A stretch of 64,000 nucleotides of DNA from Burkholderiales bacterium (GTDB lineage Bacteria; Pseudomonadota; Gammaproteobacteria; Burkholderiales; Casimicrobiaceae): the NCBI GenBank assembly GCA_025354165.1, contig JANXNI010000028.1, positions 62,001-126,000 on the forward strand. The letters are read 5' to 3'. Shown in pieces: positions 53,462 to 61,325 of this stretch (positions are counted from its first letter, which is position 1; each line of letters starts with the position of its first letter). Position numbers and translations under genes: made by a program. Under the pieces are notes generated by a model that was not told the DNA's origin, did no database searches, and worked only from the letters and a program-made list of their open reading frames with translations.

Positions 53462-54660
53462 AGGTGTCCATCCCTGGTTCGTTCTGGGACTCGCAGATCT
53501 ACTCAGGTGAGTTGACCGTGTTCGGTTCATCGGGAGAAATGCATCGCCTTAACTGGAAGGCGATGATTGACGAGTTGGCAGAGAGCAACCAGAACATTCG
53601 CACTGGCCTGCGAATTGCGTTCTCTGATAGCGACTTGCTTTACAACAATCAAGTACGTCGAATTCTCTTGGATCCGGCAATTCGTAGCCCCATAGATGCG
53701 CAGTTGCGAACGGCCGGTGCTTGTAATCTCGAATTTGATAGACAAACAATCGCTGCCAGGCTCCGTTGGCAAAAAGTACCGTCGCCTTTCGATTTTCTGC
53801 CTACCGATACGGATATCTACTACAACAAGATATTTGCGACCGGAGAATCGGGTTTGTTTTCAGCCTCGCGCTCGGCGGGCGGATCTAGTTTGGTGGAAGG
53901 CAGCGCGCAGAAGCACCACGATGCAAGCATGTTTCAAATTAAAGGTTCGCCCAGTTGTACCGCAATCGCTGCAACAGCCGCTGCTGATGGCTTATTCGAG
54001 TTTCCGGTGGAGAAGTCAGACCAGTCATACCGTCTTGGAACGGGAAAGCGGTTGACAGATCGAACGTGCGTCGTGTGCGATTGGACCTTCAATAGTGTTT
54101 TGGGCTCGGGCGACGGTACTGCGTTTCTGGCAAGTTTTGTTCAGGCTCCCGATCGATTGACGCGTAAGTCCGCTAGGGTCTTTTCACGTATTGTTGAAAC
54201 CGCAGAAATATTTGAGGAGCTGACCCCGGCAGAAGCGACCGTCTGGGGGTGCCGTGAAAAGATTTATCTCGCGAAAGATGGGTTTGTGCGGATCGCAGAC
54301 TACATGCCACAGGAGCCGGTAAAGGCCAACACGCCAGCGAGTCAAAGGGATAAATTCGAGCAACGCGGAGTTCACGAAAGTTCGCTGGCGGACGGACCGA
54401 TTGTTGCTACAGGCACTGCCCCTTTCGGCACAATCTTCGAGTATCCCAGTAGTCTGCGCGTTGAACGTAGCGATGGCGGCAGCGAGACATTCGATGGGGA
54501 ACTCGTTCATTGGCGAGTGTTTCCTCGATCAGAGCACTACAGTAACCAGTTGCACTTGATTTATGAAGATCGACTTGATGTTGTGTCATTTGTGCATGAC
54601 TACTTTGTTGATCAGCGGCAAAAGCTTTGGGGGTTTTCGCGAGGTGTGAGTAATCTCTAG
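53449..54660 (+). CDS. Unrecognised 403-residue protein, partner of the small upstream gene
   Basis: Starts at the ATG at 53449 with a good ribosome site (AAGGGGA); the frame upstream of it is shared with the small gene. It opens with LKVSIPGSFWDSQIYSGELTVFG and contains MHRLNWKAMIDELAE, blocks that suggest a strand-rich, propeller-like protein. A Cys pair (RTCVVCDWTF) and a C-terminal WGFSRGVSNL are notable. No signal peptide, membrane segment, or catalytic motif was recognised. The codon use and lower G+C than gyrB suggest acquisition by transfer. It ends at a good terminator, so the two genes form a compact unit. Confidence 0.75.
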   Translation: MHSLKVSIPGSFWDSQIYSGELTVFGSSGEMHRLNWKAMIDELAESNQNIRTGLRIAFSDSDLLYNNQVRRILLDPAIRSPIDAQLRTAGACNLEFDRQTIAARLRWQKVPSPFDFLPTDTDIYYNKIFATGESGLFSASRSAGGSSLVEGSAQKHHDASMFQIKGSPSCTAIAATAAADGLFEFPVEKSDQSYRLGTGKRLTDRTCVVCDWTFNSVLGSGDGTAFLASFVQAPDRLTRKSARVFSRIVETAEIFEELTPAEATVWGCREKIYLAKDGFVRIADYMPQEPVKANTPASQRDKFEQRGVHESSLADGPIVATGTAPFGTIFEYPSSLRVERSDGGSETFDGELVHWRVFPRSEHYSNQLHLIYEDRLDVVSFVHDYFVDQRQKLWGFSRGVSNL

Positions 54661-54685
54661 CGATGAAGTGTTGGCGTTGACGACG

Positions 54686-54717
54686 AGCGCTCGTCTGTCG
54701 AGCGCTGATTTTGTTTT
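54686..54717 (+). terminator. Rho-independent terminator after the two-gene unit
   Basis: An 8-bp perfect stem (AGCGCTCG / CGAGCGCT, loop TCTGT) is followed by GATTTTGTTTT. It lies 25 bp after the stop at 54660 and isolates the unit from the phosphatase gene downstream. Confidence 0.75.
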
Positions 54718-54799
54718 GCGTGGTGATCATGGCGAGAGCGAACAACTCGGCGACCCCGCATGCACATCGGTCTCGGGTGATCCTTACTAAACTCGGGCT

Positions 54800-55303
54800 A
54801 TGGCTTACGACAACATCAGCGTCCTCTTCATCTGCATGGGCAACATCTGCCGCAGTCCGACGGCTGAGGGGGTGTTTCGGCACAAGGTGCGCGCGGCGGG
54901 GCTGATCGATCACATTGCGATTGATTCGGCGGGGACGCACAACTACCACCCCGGCGAGCCGCCGGACGCGCGCTCGCAGCATCATGCGTTGCGGCGCGGT
55001 TATGACCTTTCGGACTTGCGGGCGCGGGCGTTACGCGAGGCTGATATCGAGCACGCGGATTTTCTTGTGGTGATGGACGATTTGAACTATTCGACGGTGC
55101 GCTCGCGCATGGCGGACGATCATCAACACAAGCTGCGGCGGCTGACCGAGCTCTGCCTGATTGATGCGCACAAGAGCGTTCGCGAAGTGCCCGATCCGTA
55201 CTACGGCGAGCGGGCGGATTTTGAGCGGGTGCTGGATTTGGTGGAGGATGGGTGTGACGGGTTGCTGGCGCAGGTTCGTCTGGCGATTGATCGCGAGACG
55301 TAG
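54800..55303 (+). CDS. Low-molecular-weight protein-tyrosine phosphatase
   Basis: 167 residues. The P-loop is FICMGNICRSPTAEGVFRHK (catalytic Cys and Arg of CxxxxCRS form) and the general acid Asp lies in VPDPYYGERADF. A DSAGTHNYHPGEPPDARS segment follows the P-loop as expected. It dephosphorylates tyrosine or small-molecule phosphates in the cytoplasm. A decayed copy of its last third lies downstream at 55995-56131, beyond the DUF922 gene. Confidence 0.93.
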   Translation: MAYDNISVLFICMGNICRSPTAEGVFRHKVRAAGLIDHIAIDSAGTHNYHPGEPPDARSQHHALRRGYDLSDLRARALREADIEHADFLVVMDDLNYSTVRSRMADDHQHKLRRLTELCLIDAHKSVREVPDPYYGERADFERVLDLVEDGCDGLLAQVRLAIDRET

Positions 55304-55416
55304 CGCGGACCTGCCATCGGCTGCCGGCGGATCACGATTTGCCGGAGAGGAACGCGAGTCAAATCGGTCGCCGCTCTCAACAAACCACTTGATCGACGAA
55401 TCTGATTTTTGTAAGC

Positions 55417-55884
55417 CTACAACGTGACGCCATTGACGGCGGCTGGCGGAACGGCCATAGCGAGCGCTGCAGCCAGCGCGATATTCCACGTGCCCTGGCT
55501 TGGGACGTTGGCGCTGTGGTTGGTTTCGTTGTCGTACCGTGTGTTTGCGGCCGCGAGACGCGCGAGATGCTGAACCTGGGCGTTTCTAGGGCTGGTGCCC
55601 GCTTCGATGTCACGCTTTATGCGCCGTGCTACGAGGATCCCGAGATCAAGATGCCCCTGCTCGTGTCGTAGCAAAGCGTCCGTTTGTGCCTTACCCCGCT
55701 CGACAATCGCGGTGGGCTCCACTTGAATATCGACCGCGAGGTTATTTCCGTTCTGAGTCCACGATAGTGAGATATGAGCGCCGGCCTCGGCGTCGCCATC
55801 GGGAATGTCGTCTTCGCCGACGACATCAAAGTCGGCCCAGACCAGGGTTTCCTTGGAAATGGTGATAGTTGCCACTCGTGACAT
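55417..55884 (-). CDS. DUF922-like putative zinc protease
   Basis: 155 residues from the ATG at 55884, which has a ribosome site GGAGAAG. The protein has TDALLRHEQGHLDLGILVARRIKRDI, with HEQGH matching the HExxH zinc-protease motif in the arrangement of DUF922 proteins, and a strand-rich N-terminal half (ISLSWTQNGNNLAVDIQVEP). No signal peptide is seen, though DUF922 proteins are often periplasmic. The gene lies between the intact phosphatase gene and its decayed 3' copy, which suggests it was inserted together with the duplication. Substrate unknown. Confidence 0.8.
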   Translation of the reverse strand: MSRVATITISKETLVWADFDVVGEDDIPDGDAEAGAHISLSWTQNGNNLAVDIQVEPTAIVERGKAQTDALLRHEQGHLDLGILVARRIKRDIEAGTSPRNAQVQHLARLAAANTRYDNETNHSANVPSQGTWNIALAAALAMAVPPAAVNGVTL

Positions 55885-55994
55885 AACTTCTCCGTACGAT
55901 GCAGGGACACACCTGTATAGACGCAAACGGTAACTGCCATGCGACACCGAGCCCATTCCGGCGAAAGCGTGGGCAAAGCACAGGTGCAGGGGCA

Positions 55995-56131
55995 GTAGTA
56001 CGGTGAGCGAGCCAATTTTGAGCGTGCGCTGATTGGAGCAGGATGGGGGCGACGGGTTGCCTGCGCAGGTTCGTCTGGCGATCAGTCGCGAGACACAGCG
56101 CTGAGCCACGATCGGCTACCGGCGGATTACG
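55995..56131 (+). pseudogene. Decayed duplicate of the 3' end of the tyrosine phosphatase gene
   Basis: Bases 55995-56131 align with 55198-55332, covering the last 35 codons and about 30 bp of the downstream flank. Matching blocks include TACGG.GAGCG, ATTTTGAGCG.G.GCTG, ACGGGTTGC, and GCAGGTTCGTCTGGCGAT. The reading frame is broken by indels, there is no start, and the P-loop is missing, so it cannot encode an active enzyme. It marks a partial tandem duplication around the DUF922 gene. Confidence 0.8.
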
Positions 56132-56145
56132 CTTCGCTAATCCGC
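56122..56145. repeat. REP-like palindrome
   Basis: GCGGATTA and TAATCCGC form an 8-bp perfect stem with the loop CGCTTCGC. This GCGGATTACGC...TAATCCGC type is a known extragenic palindrome in proteobacteria. It overlaps the end of the duplicated flank. Confidence 0.5.
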
Positions 56146-56171
56146 ACCGCGATTTGGATTTCTACCCGCTA

Positions 56172-56287
56172 CAGCTTTTTCGCGGAATAACGGCTGCATT
56201 GGGGCTGGCAGGCCATTATGCGCATTGTCGACAATGATCGTTTCATACGCCTAGCCCCGGTAAAATCGAGTTTTCAGCGAAAAGCCT
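56172..56287 (+). repeat. Dispersed 116-bp intergenic element, copy 5
   Basis: CAGCTTTT at 1-8, ATTGGGGCT at 27-35, TCGAC at 57-61, AGCCCC at 82-87 and AAAAGC at 109-114. GGGGCT and AGCCCC are fully complementary (6 bp), and CAGCTTTT pairs with AAAAGC. ATTGTCGACAAT is a 12-bp palindrome over the TCGAC block. Its last base is the first base of the DUF934 stop on the opposite strand. Confidence 0.75.
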
Positions 56288-56808
56288 TATGCCGCTAGAG
56301 GCATCGCCGAGCGATTCACATAGCGATCCGCCGCGTGCTGGTAGTACGACGAAAAGTCATTGAACGCGGCCAGCGATTTAGCGATGCTTTGATCGTCGCG
56401 CAGCGCGAAGGTGGTAAATCCTGCGCGCGCCATCAAAAAAATCTGGTCGCGTTGCACGTCACCGACTGCACGCAGCTCGCCGATGAAGCGATAGCGTTCG
56501 CGCAGGAGGGTTGCCGTCGAGTAGCCACGGCCATCGGTGTACGCGGGGAATTCGATGGCGATCAGCGCGAGCTTTTCGAGATCGTTGGCGATCAGCGCTG
56601 GATCGTCGGCGGGCGAAAGTTTCACGCCAAGTGCGCCGTTTACGCCCACGTGCTTCTGCCAGGTACCTGAGAATTCCCGGAATTCGGTGAGCGGCAACAA
56701 CACTTTGGCACCCACGGGAATGGCGTTCGCGTCGCCGGTGTATTCGATCCAGCCGTCGGTGCCCGCGACGGTATCAACGAGGCCGTAACGGTTAATTAGC
56801 TTCGGCAT
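56287..56808 (-). CDS. DUF934 protein, sulfite-reductase accessory
   Basis: 173 residues. The ATG at 56808 has AGGAG upstream and gives MPKLINRYGLV; upstream in-frame ATGs lie inside cysI. The conserved DUF934 core is LPLTEFREFSG, LEKLALIAIEFPAYTDGRGYSTATLLRERY, FIGELRAVGDVQRDQIFLMARAGF. The family always sits next to siroheme sulfite/nitrite reductase genes and is thought to help the assimilation of sulfur, but its biochemical role is unproven. It overlaps the cysI stop by 17 bp. Confidence 0.9.
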   Translation of the reverse strand: MPKLINRYGLVDTVAGTDGWIEYTGDANAIPVGAKVLLPLTEFREFSGTWQKHVGVNGALGVKLSPADDPALIANDLEKLALIAIEFPAYTDGRGYSTATLLRERYRFIGELRAVGDVQRDQIFLMARAGFTTFALRDDQSIAKSLAAFNDFSSYYQHAADRYVNRSAMPLAA

Positions 56809-58453
56809 AAACGCGCTCCTTGAAAGGTTCGATTCCGGTGCGTGCGACGACATCGACGAAGCGTTCGTCATCACGTTCACGCAGGCTGAGGTAAGTTTGA
56901 ATGAGGTTTTCTACGACGTCCGGCACGGCGGCGCGGGCGAACGACGGGCCGATGATCTTGCCGATCTTGGCGTTGTTGCCCTGAGTGCCACCAATGGTGA
57001 TCTGGTACCACTCTTCTTCGTGCTTATCGACGCCCAAAATGCCGATGTGACCGACGTGATGGTGGCCGCAGGCATTGATGCAACCCGAGATATTCAGATC
57101 CAGTTCACCAATGTCAAACTGATAATCAAGCGATTCAAAACGCTCGTGAATGGCCGCAGCGACCGGGATCGACACTGCGTTCGCAAGGTCGCAGAAATCG
57201 CCGCCGGGACAGGCAATGATGTTGCCGATAAGGCCGATATTGGGCGTGGCCATGCCGAGCGACTTCAGCTCGCGCCACAGCTCCGGGAGCGCGCTGACTT
57301 CGATGTCGGAGAACACGAGGTTTTGCTCGTGGGTGACACGCAGTTCGCCCTGATTGAATTTGTCCGCGAGTGCGGCCACACGATCCAGCTCGTCGGCCGT
57401 GATGTCGCCCGGAGGCACACCGATGCGCTTGAGCGAGAGCGTGACAGCGGCGTAGCCACTCACGCGATGCGCATGCACGTTGCGACGCTGCCAGCGTGCA
57501 AATTCGCTGTTTGCGGCGGTGAACGTAACCGTGGCCGCATCATCCGACGGCAGCGATTGGTAAACGGGCTGCGTGAAGCGCGCGGAGACCACATCAATCT
57601 CGTGTTGCGACAACAGCGACGCGCCGTTTTTGGTGGCTTCGAATTCGGCTTCAACCCATTCAGTAAATTGCGCAGGTGTGGATTCCTTCACCAGAATCTT
57701 GATGCGGGCTTTGTATTTATTGTCGCGACGACCGAGGCGGTTGTAGACGCGCAACACGGCTTCAAGGTACGTAATCAGGTGTTGCCACGGCAGGAATTCA
57801 CGGATCGCGGTGCCGACAATCGGCGTGCGGCCGAGACCGCCGCCGACGATCACGCGGAAGCCGATCTGGCCGGCATCGTTTTTAAGGGCGACTAGGCCGA
57901 TATCATGCACCAGAGTCGCGGCGCGGTCTTTGGCTGAACCGCTGATCGCGATCTTGAACTTGCGCGGCAGGTAGGCGAATTCGGGGTGGATCGTGCTCCA
58001 TTGACGAATGATTTCGGCCCACACCAGCGGGTTTACCACTTCGTCCGGCGCGACGCCCGCGAATTGGTCGGTGGTGGTGTTCCTGATGCAGTTGCCGCTG
58101 GTTTGAATGGCGTGCATTTGCACAGTCGCTAAGTCGGCCAGAATGTCCGGCACGCGCGACAGCTCGGGCCAGTTGAACTGGATGTTTTGCCGGGTGCTGA
58201 AGTGCGCGTAATCGCGGTCATACTTGCGCGCGATGTGCGCGAACATACGCACCTGCTTCGTGTTCACAAGTCCGTACGGAATCGCGACTCGCAACATCGG
58301 AGCATGCTTCTGGATGTAGAGCCCGTTTTGTAGGCGCAATACTTTGAAATCGTCACCCGATAATTTGCCCGCCAGATGGCGTTCGGTCTGGTCACGGAAT
58401 TGCGCGACGCGTTCGTCGACGAGGCGCTGGTCAAATGCGGTGTACTGATACAT
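56792..58453 (-). CDS. cysI: Siroheme nitrite/sulfite reductase, hemoprotein subunit
   Basis: 553 residues. The ferredoxin-like domain contains STRQNIQFNWPELSRVPDILADL; the siroheme-[4Fe-4S] ligands are ACPGGDFC and NISGCINACGHH (C-x5-C and C-x3-C). RNTTTDQFAGVA and LRVTHEQNLVFSDIE are further conserved blocks. With an electron donor it reduces sulfite to sulfide (six-electron) in cysteine synthesis; a nitrite reductase role cannot be excluded from sequence. It forms an operon with DUF934; cysH or cysG are not next to it. Confidence 0.92.
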   Translation of the reverse strand: MYQYTAFDQRLVDERVAQFRDQTERHLAGKLSGDDFKVLRLQNGLYIQKHAPMLRVAIPYGLVNTKQVRMFAHIARKYDRDYAHFSTRQNIQFNWPELSRVPDILADLATVQMHAIQTSGNCIRNTTTDQFAGVAPDEVVNPLVWAEIIRQWSTIHPEFAYLPRKFKIAISGSAKDRAATLVHDIGLVALKNDAGQIGFRVIVGGGLGRTPIVGTAIREFLPWQHLITYLEAVLRVYNRLGRRDNKYKARIKILVKESTPAQFTEWVEAEFEATKNGASLLSQHEIDVVSARFTQPVYQSLPSDDAATVTFTAANSEFARWQRRNVHAHRVSGYAAVTLSLKRIGVPPGDITADELDRVAALADKFNQGELRVTHEQNLVFSDIEVSALPELWRELKSLGMATPNIGLIGNIIACPGGDFCDLANAVSIPVAAAIHERFESLDYQFDIGELDLNISGCINACGHHHVGHIGILGVDKHEEEWYQITIGGTQGNNAKIGKIIGPSFARAAVPDVVENLIQTYLSLRERDDERFVDVVARTGIEPFKERVYAEAN

Positions 58454-58516
58454 GAAAGGTATTGTGGGTGTGGCAAACGAGTGTCTACCGTTGTTTAATG
58501 GAATAAGCTAATAGTG

Positions 58517-59032
58517 ATGAACGCAGTGATTCAAAGCTTTCCACCGATTGCGGACGCGAGGGCTACGCGGCTGATTCTGGGCAGCATGCCTGGCGTGGCC
58601 TCGCTGGCGGCGGGGCAGTATTACGCGCATCCGCAGAATGCGTTCTGGCGAATCATCGGTGAATTGCTGGGCTTTGCGCCGGATGCGCCATATGCGACGC
58701 GGGTTCTCGCGTTACGGCGCGCGGGAATCGCCGTCTGGGATGTGCTGCAATGCTGCGAGCGGCCCGGCAGTCTGGACTCGGCGATTCTTCGCGACAGCGA
58801 GGTGGCGAACGATTTTGCGGCGTTTTTTGCGCAATATCCGCTGATCACCGAGGTGTTCTTCAACGGTGGTGCAGCACAGGCGTGTTTTGCGCGGCACGTT
58901 GCTGACGCGGGCGGACGTTCCAATCCGAAACTGACGCGGTTACCGTCGACCAGCCCTGCGTACGCCGCGATGCGATACGAGCAAAAGCTTGCGGTCTGGC
59001 GGCAGTTGCTTGTTGGCACGACAAGCGCCTGA
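58517..59032 (+). CDS. DNA-deoxyinosine (hypoxanthine) glycosylase
   Basis: 171 residues from the ATG at 58517 (a GTG at 58514 is in frame). It shows the UDG-fold motifs of the deoxyinosine glycosylase family: ILGSMPGVASLAAGQYYAHPQNAFWRI, GIAVWDVLQCCERPGSLDSAI, VFFNGGAAQACFARH and LPSTSPAYAAMRYEQKLAVWRQLL. It removes hypoxanthine formed by deamination of adenine. It is divergent from cysI with a short promoter gap and stands alone. Confidence 0.9.
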   Translation: MNAVIQSFPPIADARATRLILGSMPGVASLAAGQYYAHPQNAFWRIIGELLGFAPDAPYATRVLALRRAGIAVWDVLQCCERPGSLDSAILRDSEVANDFAAFFAQYPLITEVFFNGGAAQACFARHVADAGGRSNPKLTRLPSTSPAYAAMRYEQKLAVWRQLLVGTTSA

Positions 59033-59147
59033 TGTTTTATTCACACCCATCGGCTCAGAGCTTCCTGTTTTATGGGGGCGAACGGCGCTTTTGCTGTACG
59101 CGCGTGCCAGAATTCATATTCCCTATTTGCCTGCACTGTCGTTCGTC

Positions 59148-59699
59148 ATGAAAGTTACTCAAGTTCTCGTTCTGTCCCTGCTCGCGGCGAGCGCCGTTGT
59201 TTGGGCACAGACGCCTGCTGCCACGCCCGCAGCCGCTGCGGCACCCGACGCCAAGGTCGCTCCGGCCGCTCCGGCCGCGACGCCAGCGGCTCCGGCTCCC
59301 GCCGTTGCGCCTGCTCCCGCTGCGATGCCCGCAGCCACCACTGCCGGTGACGTAACGACAGGCAAAGCGGCCTGGTACGGAAAAAAATTCAACGGCCGCA
59401 AAACGGCGAGCGGTCAGCGCTTCAATTCCGCTGCATTCACCGCCGCCAGCAACACGCTGCCGTTCGGTACCATGGTTCGCGTGACCAACGTCAAAACGAA
59501 AAAGAGCGTTACCGTGCGCATCAATGATCGCGGCCCCAAACAGGCTGATCGCATCATCGACGTTTCGCGTGCCGCCGCCGCCAAACTGGGCATGCTGAAA
59601 AGTGGTACTGCTGAAGTCGAAATTAAGGTCGTCGCGCCCGCCAGGGCAAAAGTTGCGAAAAAAGCCAAGGCCGCCGCGAAACCTGCGCCCAAGCAGTAA
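59148..59699 (+). CDS. RlpA-family septal/lytic transglycosylase-like protein
   Basis: 183 residues from the ATG at 59148; the frame upstream overlaps the glycosylase gene and is not used. A signal peptide (VTQVLVLSLLAASAVVWAQ) is followed by an Ala/Pro-rich linker and the double-psi beta-barrel: GKAAWYGKKFNGRKTASGQRF, FGTMVRVTNVKTKKSVTVRINDRGPKQ (catalytic-type Asp), RIIDVSRAAAAKLGM. A Lys/Ala-rich tail closes it. It lacks a lipobox and SPOR domain. Related proteins cut naked glycan strands at the septum. A strong terminator follows. Confidence 0.9.
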   Translation: MKVTQVLVLSLLAASAVVWAQTPAATPAAAAAPDAKVAPAAPAATPAAPAPAVAPAPAAMPAATTAGDVTTGKAAWYGKKFNGRKTASGQRFNSAAFTAASNTLPFGTMVRVTNVKTKKSVTVRINDRGPKQADRIIDVSRAAAAKLGMLKSGTAEVEIKVVAPARAKVAKKAKAAAKPAPKQ

Positions 59700-59715
59700 A
59701 CGCTTTTCAGCACGC

Positions 59716-59742
59716 AAAAAGGCGCCTTCGGGCGCCTTTTTT
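59716..59742 (+). terminator. Rho-independent terminator after the RlpA gene
   Basis: GGCGCC-TTCG-GGCGCC with A5 before and T6 after, a tight UUCG tetraloop hairpin starting 17 bp after the RlpA stop. The A-run means it could also work for the convergent radical SAM gene. Confidence 0.92.
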
Positions 59743-59865
59743 ATGGCTGCTTGATTTGCACCGGAGATTCGTGGTGATTGCGCGCGGAATCTTCAACGCG
59801 ATAGTTCCATTGCTGGTGTGTCGCTGACGCGGTATCCGGTTTGGTAATCGTGCCGTAGCGGATCT

Positions 59866-60954
59866 TTAAAACAATTGTCCTTGCGCGGTGTCTGCGCGCG
59901 GTGGTTTGAACTGTGTGAGGTCGAGCGCGGGCAGGCGTGTCGCAGACAAATTTAGTCGCGCACAGGTTTTGCGAAAGCGCTGCCGGATCAGGTCGGCGAA
60001 GATGCCGGTGCCGCGCATGCGCTCGCCGAACTCGCTCACATTTTCGCGACCGCCTTTCATGTCGCGAATGCGGTTCATGACGTGTTCTGCACGGTCAGGG
60101 AAATGCGTCGCGAGCCAGTCCTTGAACAAATCCTTCAACTCGTACGGCAGGCGAATCACGGTGTAGCTGCCGCACAGCGCGCCCGCCTCAGCAGAGGCTT
60201 CAAGCACGCGCTCGACGAATTCGTCGTTGATGAACGGGATGATGGGTGCGACGAGTACCGACGTTGGAATGCCTGCGTCTGCAAGTTCGCGTACTGCGCG
60301 CAGGCGGGTGGCCGGCGTTGACGCGCGCGGCTCGAGAATGCGCGTGAGTTCGTTGTCGAGCTGCGAGATCGAGACGAACACGTTGACCAGATTCTTCGCC
60401 GCGAGCGGCGCGAGCAGATCAATGTCGCGACAGATCAGCGCGTTTTTGGTGACAATGGTGAGCGGGTGATTGCACTCAGACAACACTTCGAGGAGGCTGC
60501 GTGTAATGCGTTCGGTTTTCTCAATCGGCTGGTACGGATCGGTATTCGCGCCTAAGTTAATTGCCGAGACAACGTAGCCGCGCTTGCCGAGTTCTTTGCG
60601 CAGCAATTCAGCGGCGTTGCGCTTGGCAAACAGTTGCGTCTCGAAGTCCATGCCGGGCGACAGGTTCAGGTACGAATGCGTGGGCCGCGCATAGCAATAA
60701 ATGCAGCCGTGTTCACAGCCACGGTACGGGTTGATTGATTGGGTGAAGCGCAGGTCGGGCGATTCGTTGTGCGAAATGATGGAGCGCGCCTGCTCGATGT
60801 GAATGACGGTTTTCGGTCGCTTCGCCGCACGCTCGATGGCCTCTTCTTCACCCCATCCGTCGTCGAACCACTCGGCATCACGCGACTCGAAGCGCCCCGC
60901 CATATTGAGCGTGGCACCGCGACCTTTTGCGGTGAGCGGAGGCGAATTTTTCAT
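59866..60954 (-). CDS. Radical SAM protein of the PA0069 (SplB-like) family
   Basis: 362 residues from the ATG at 60954; a longer frame extends to 61509 but overlaps the lipoprotein gene. The radical SAM cluster is INPYRGCEHGCIYCYARPTHSYL (CxxxCxxC), followed by VSAINLGANTDPYQPIEKT and LTIVTKNALICRDIDLL. ISQLDNELTRILEPRASTPATRLRAVREL and the C-terminal AGALCGSYTVIRLPYELKDLF match PA0069-type proteins, related in fold to spore photoproduct lyase. Function is not established; DNA repair or modification is possible. Confidence 0.92.
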   Translation of the reverse strand: MKNSPPLTAKGRGATLNMAGRFESRDAEWFDDGWGEEEAIERAAKRPKTVIHIEQARSIISHNESPDLRFTQSINPYRGCEHGCIYCYARPTHSYLNLSPGMDFETQLFAKRNAAELLRKELGKRGYVVSAINLGANTDPYQPIEKTERITRSLLEVLSECNHPLTIVTKNALICRDIDLLAPLAAKNLVNVFVSISQLDNELTRILEPRASTPATRLRAVRELADAGIPTSVLVAPIIPFINDEFVERVLEASAEAGALCGSYTVIRLPYELKDLFKDWLATHFPDRAEHVMNRIRDMKGGRENVSEFGERMRGTGIFADLIRQRFRKTCARLNLSATRLPALDLTQFKPPRADTAQGQLF

Positions 60955-61081
60955 GCTGTTATTATGTACAGTTACCAATGCAAAATGCAAGTGAGAATTG
61001 AACCATTCGGTGCGGCGCAGTTGGGCGGTTGCCATAGACTCTGAGCTTAAGTATTTTTTGCAGCTTGCAGAGGGAGAAATG

Positions 61082-61324
61082 ATGTTGACGAAATCAATTT
61101 TCGTGATGGTCGGTGTGGTGGTGTTCGGGGGGTTGGCCGGATGTGCCAGCGAGCCGCAGAAGGACGCTAGCGCGGGCACAGATGCGGTAGCGAAGAAGGA
61201 CGAGCGATGCATGGTGACGGGCAGCAATCTTCCCAAGCGCGATTGCCTGGCCGATGTCAAGGTACTGCCGCCGTCAGCGGTTGAAAGTGTTTTGCCGACG
61301 CTGCGTGGCGCGAGCCAGCAATAA
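61082..61324 (+). CDS. Small lipoprotein of unknown function
   Basis: 80 residues from the ATG at 61082, with GGGAG at the right distance; an ATG directly before it (61079) is also in frame. A lipoprotein signal ends in the lipobox LAGC. The short mature part is charged and ends with CMVTGSNLPKRDCLADVKVL, where two Cys may pair. Divergent from the radical SAM gene and convergent with the DegV-like gene. I do not recognise a family, though short Cys-pair lipoproteins of this kind are common in Burkholderiales. Confidence 0.7.
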   Translation: MLTKSIFVMVGVVVFGGLAGCASEPQKDASAGTDAVAKKDERCMVTGSNLPKRDCLADVKVLPPSAVESVLPTLRGASQQ

Positions 61325-61325
61325 A

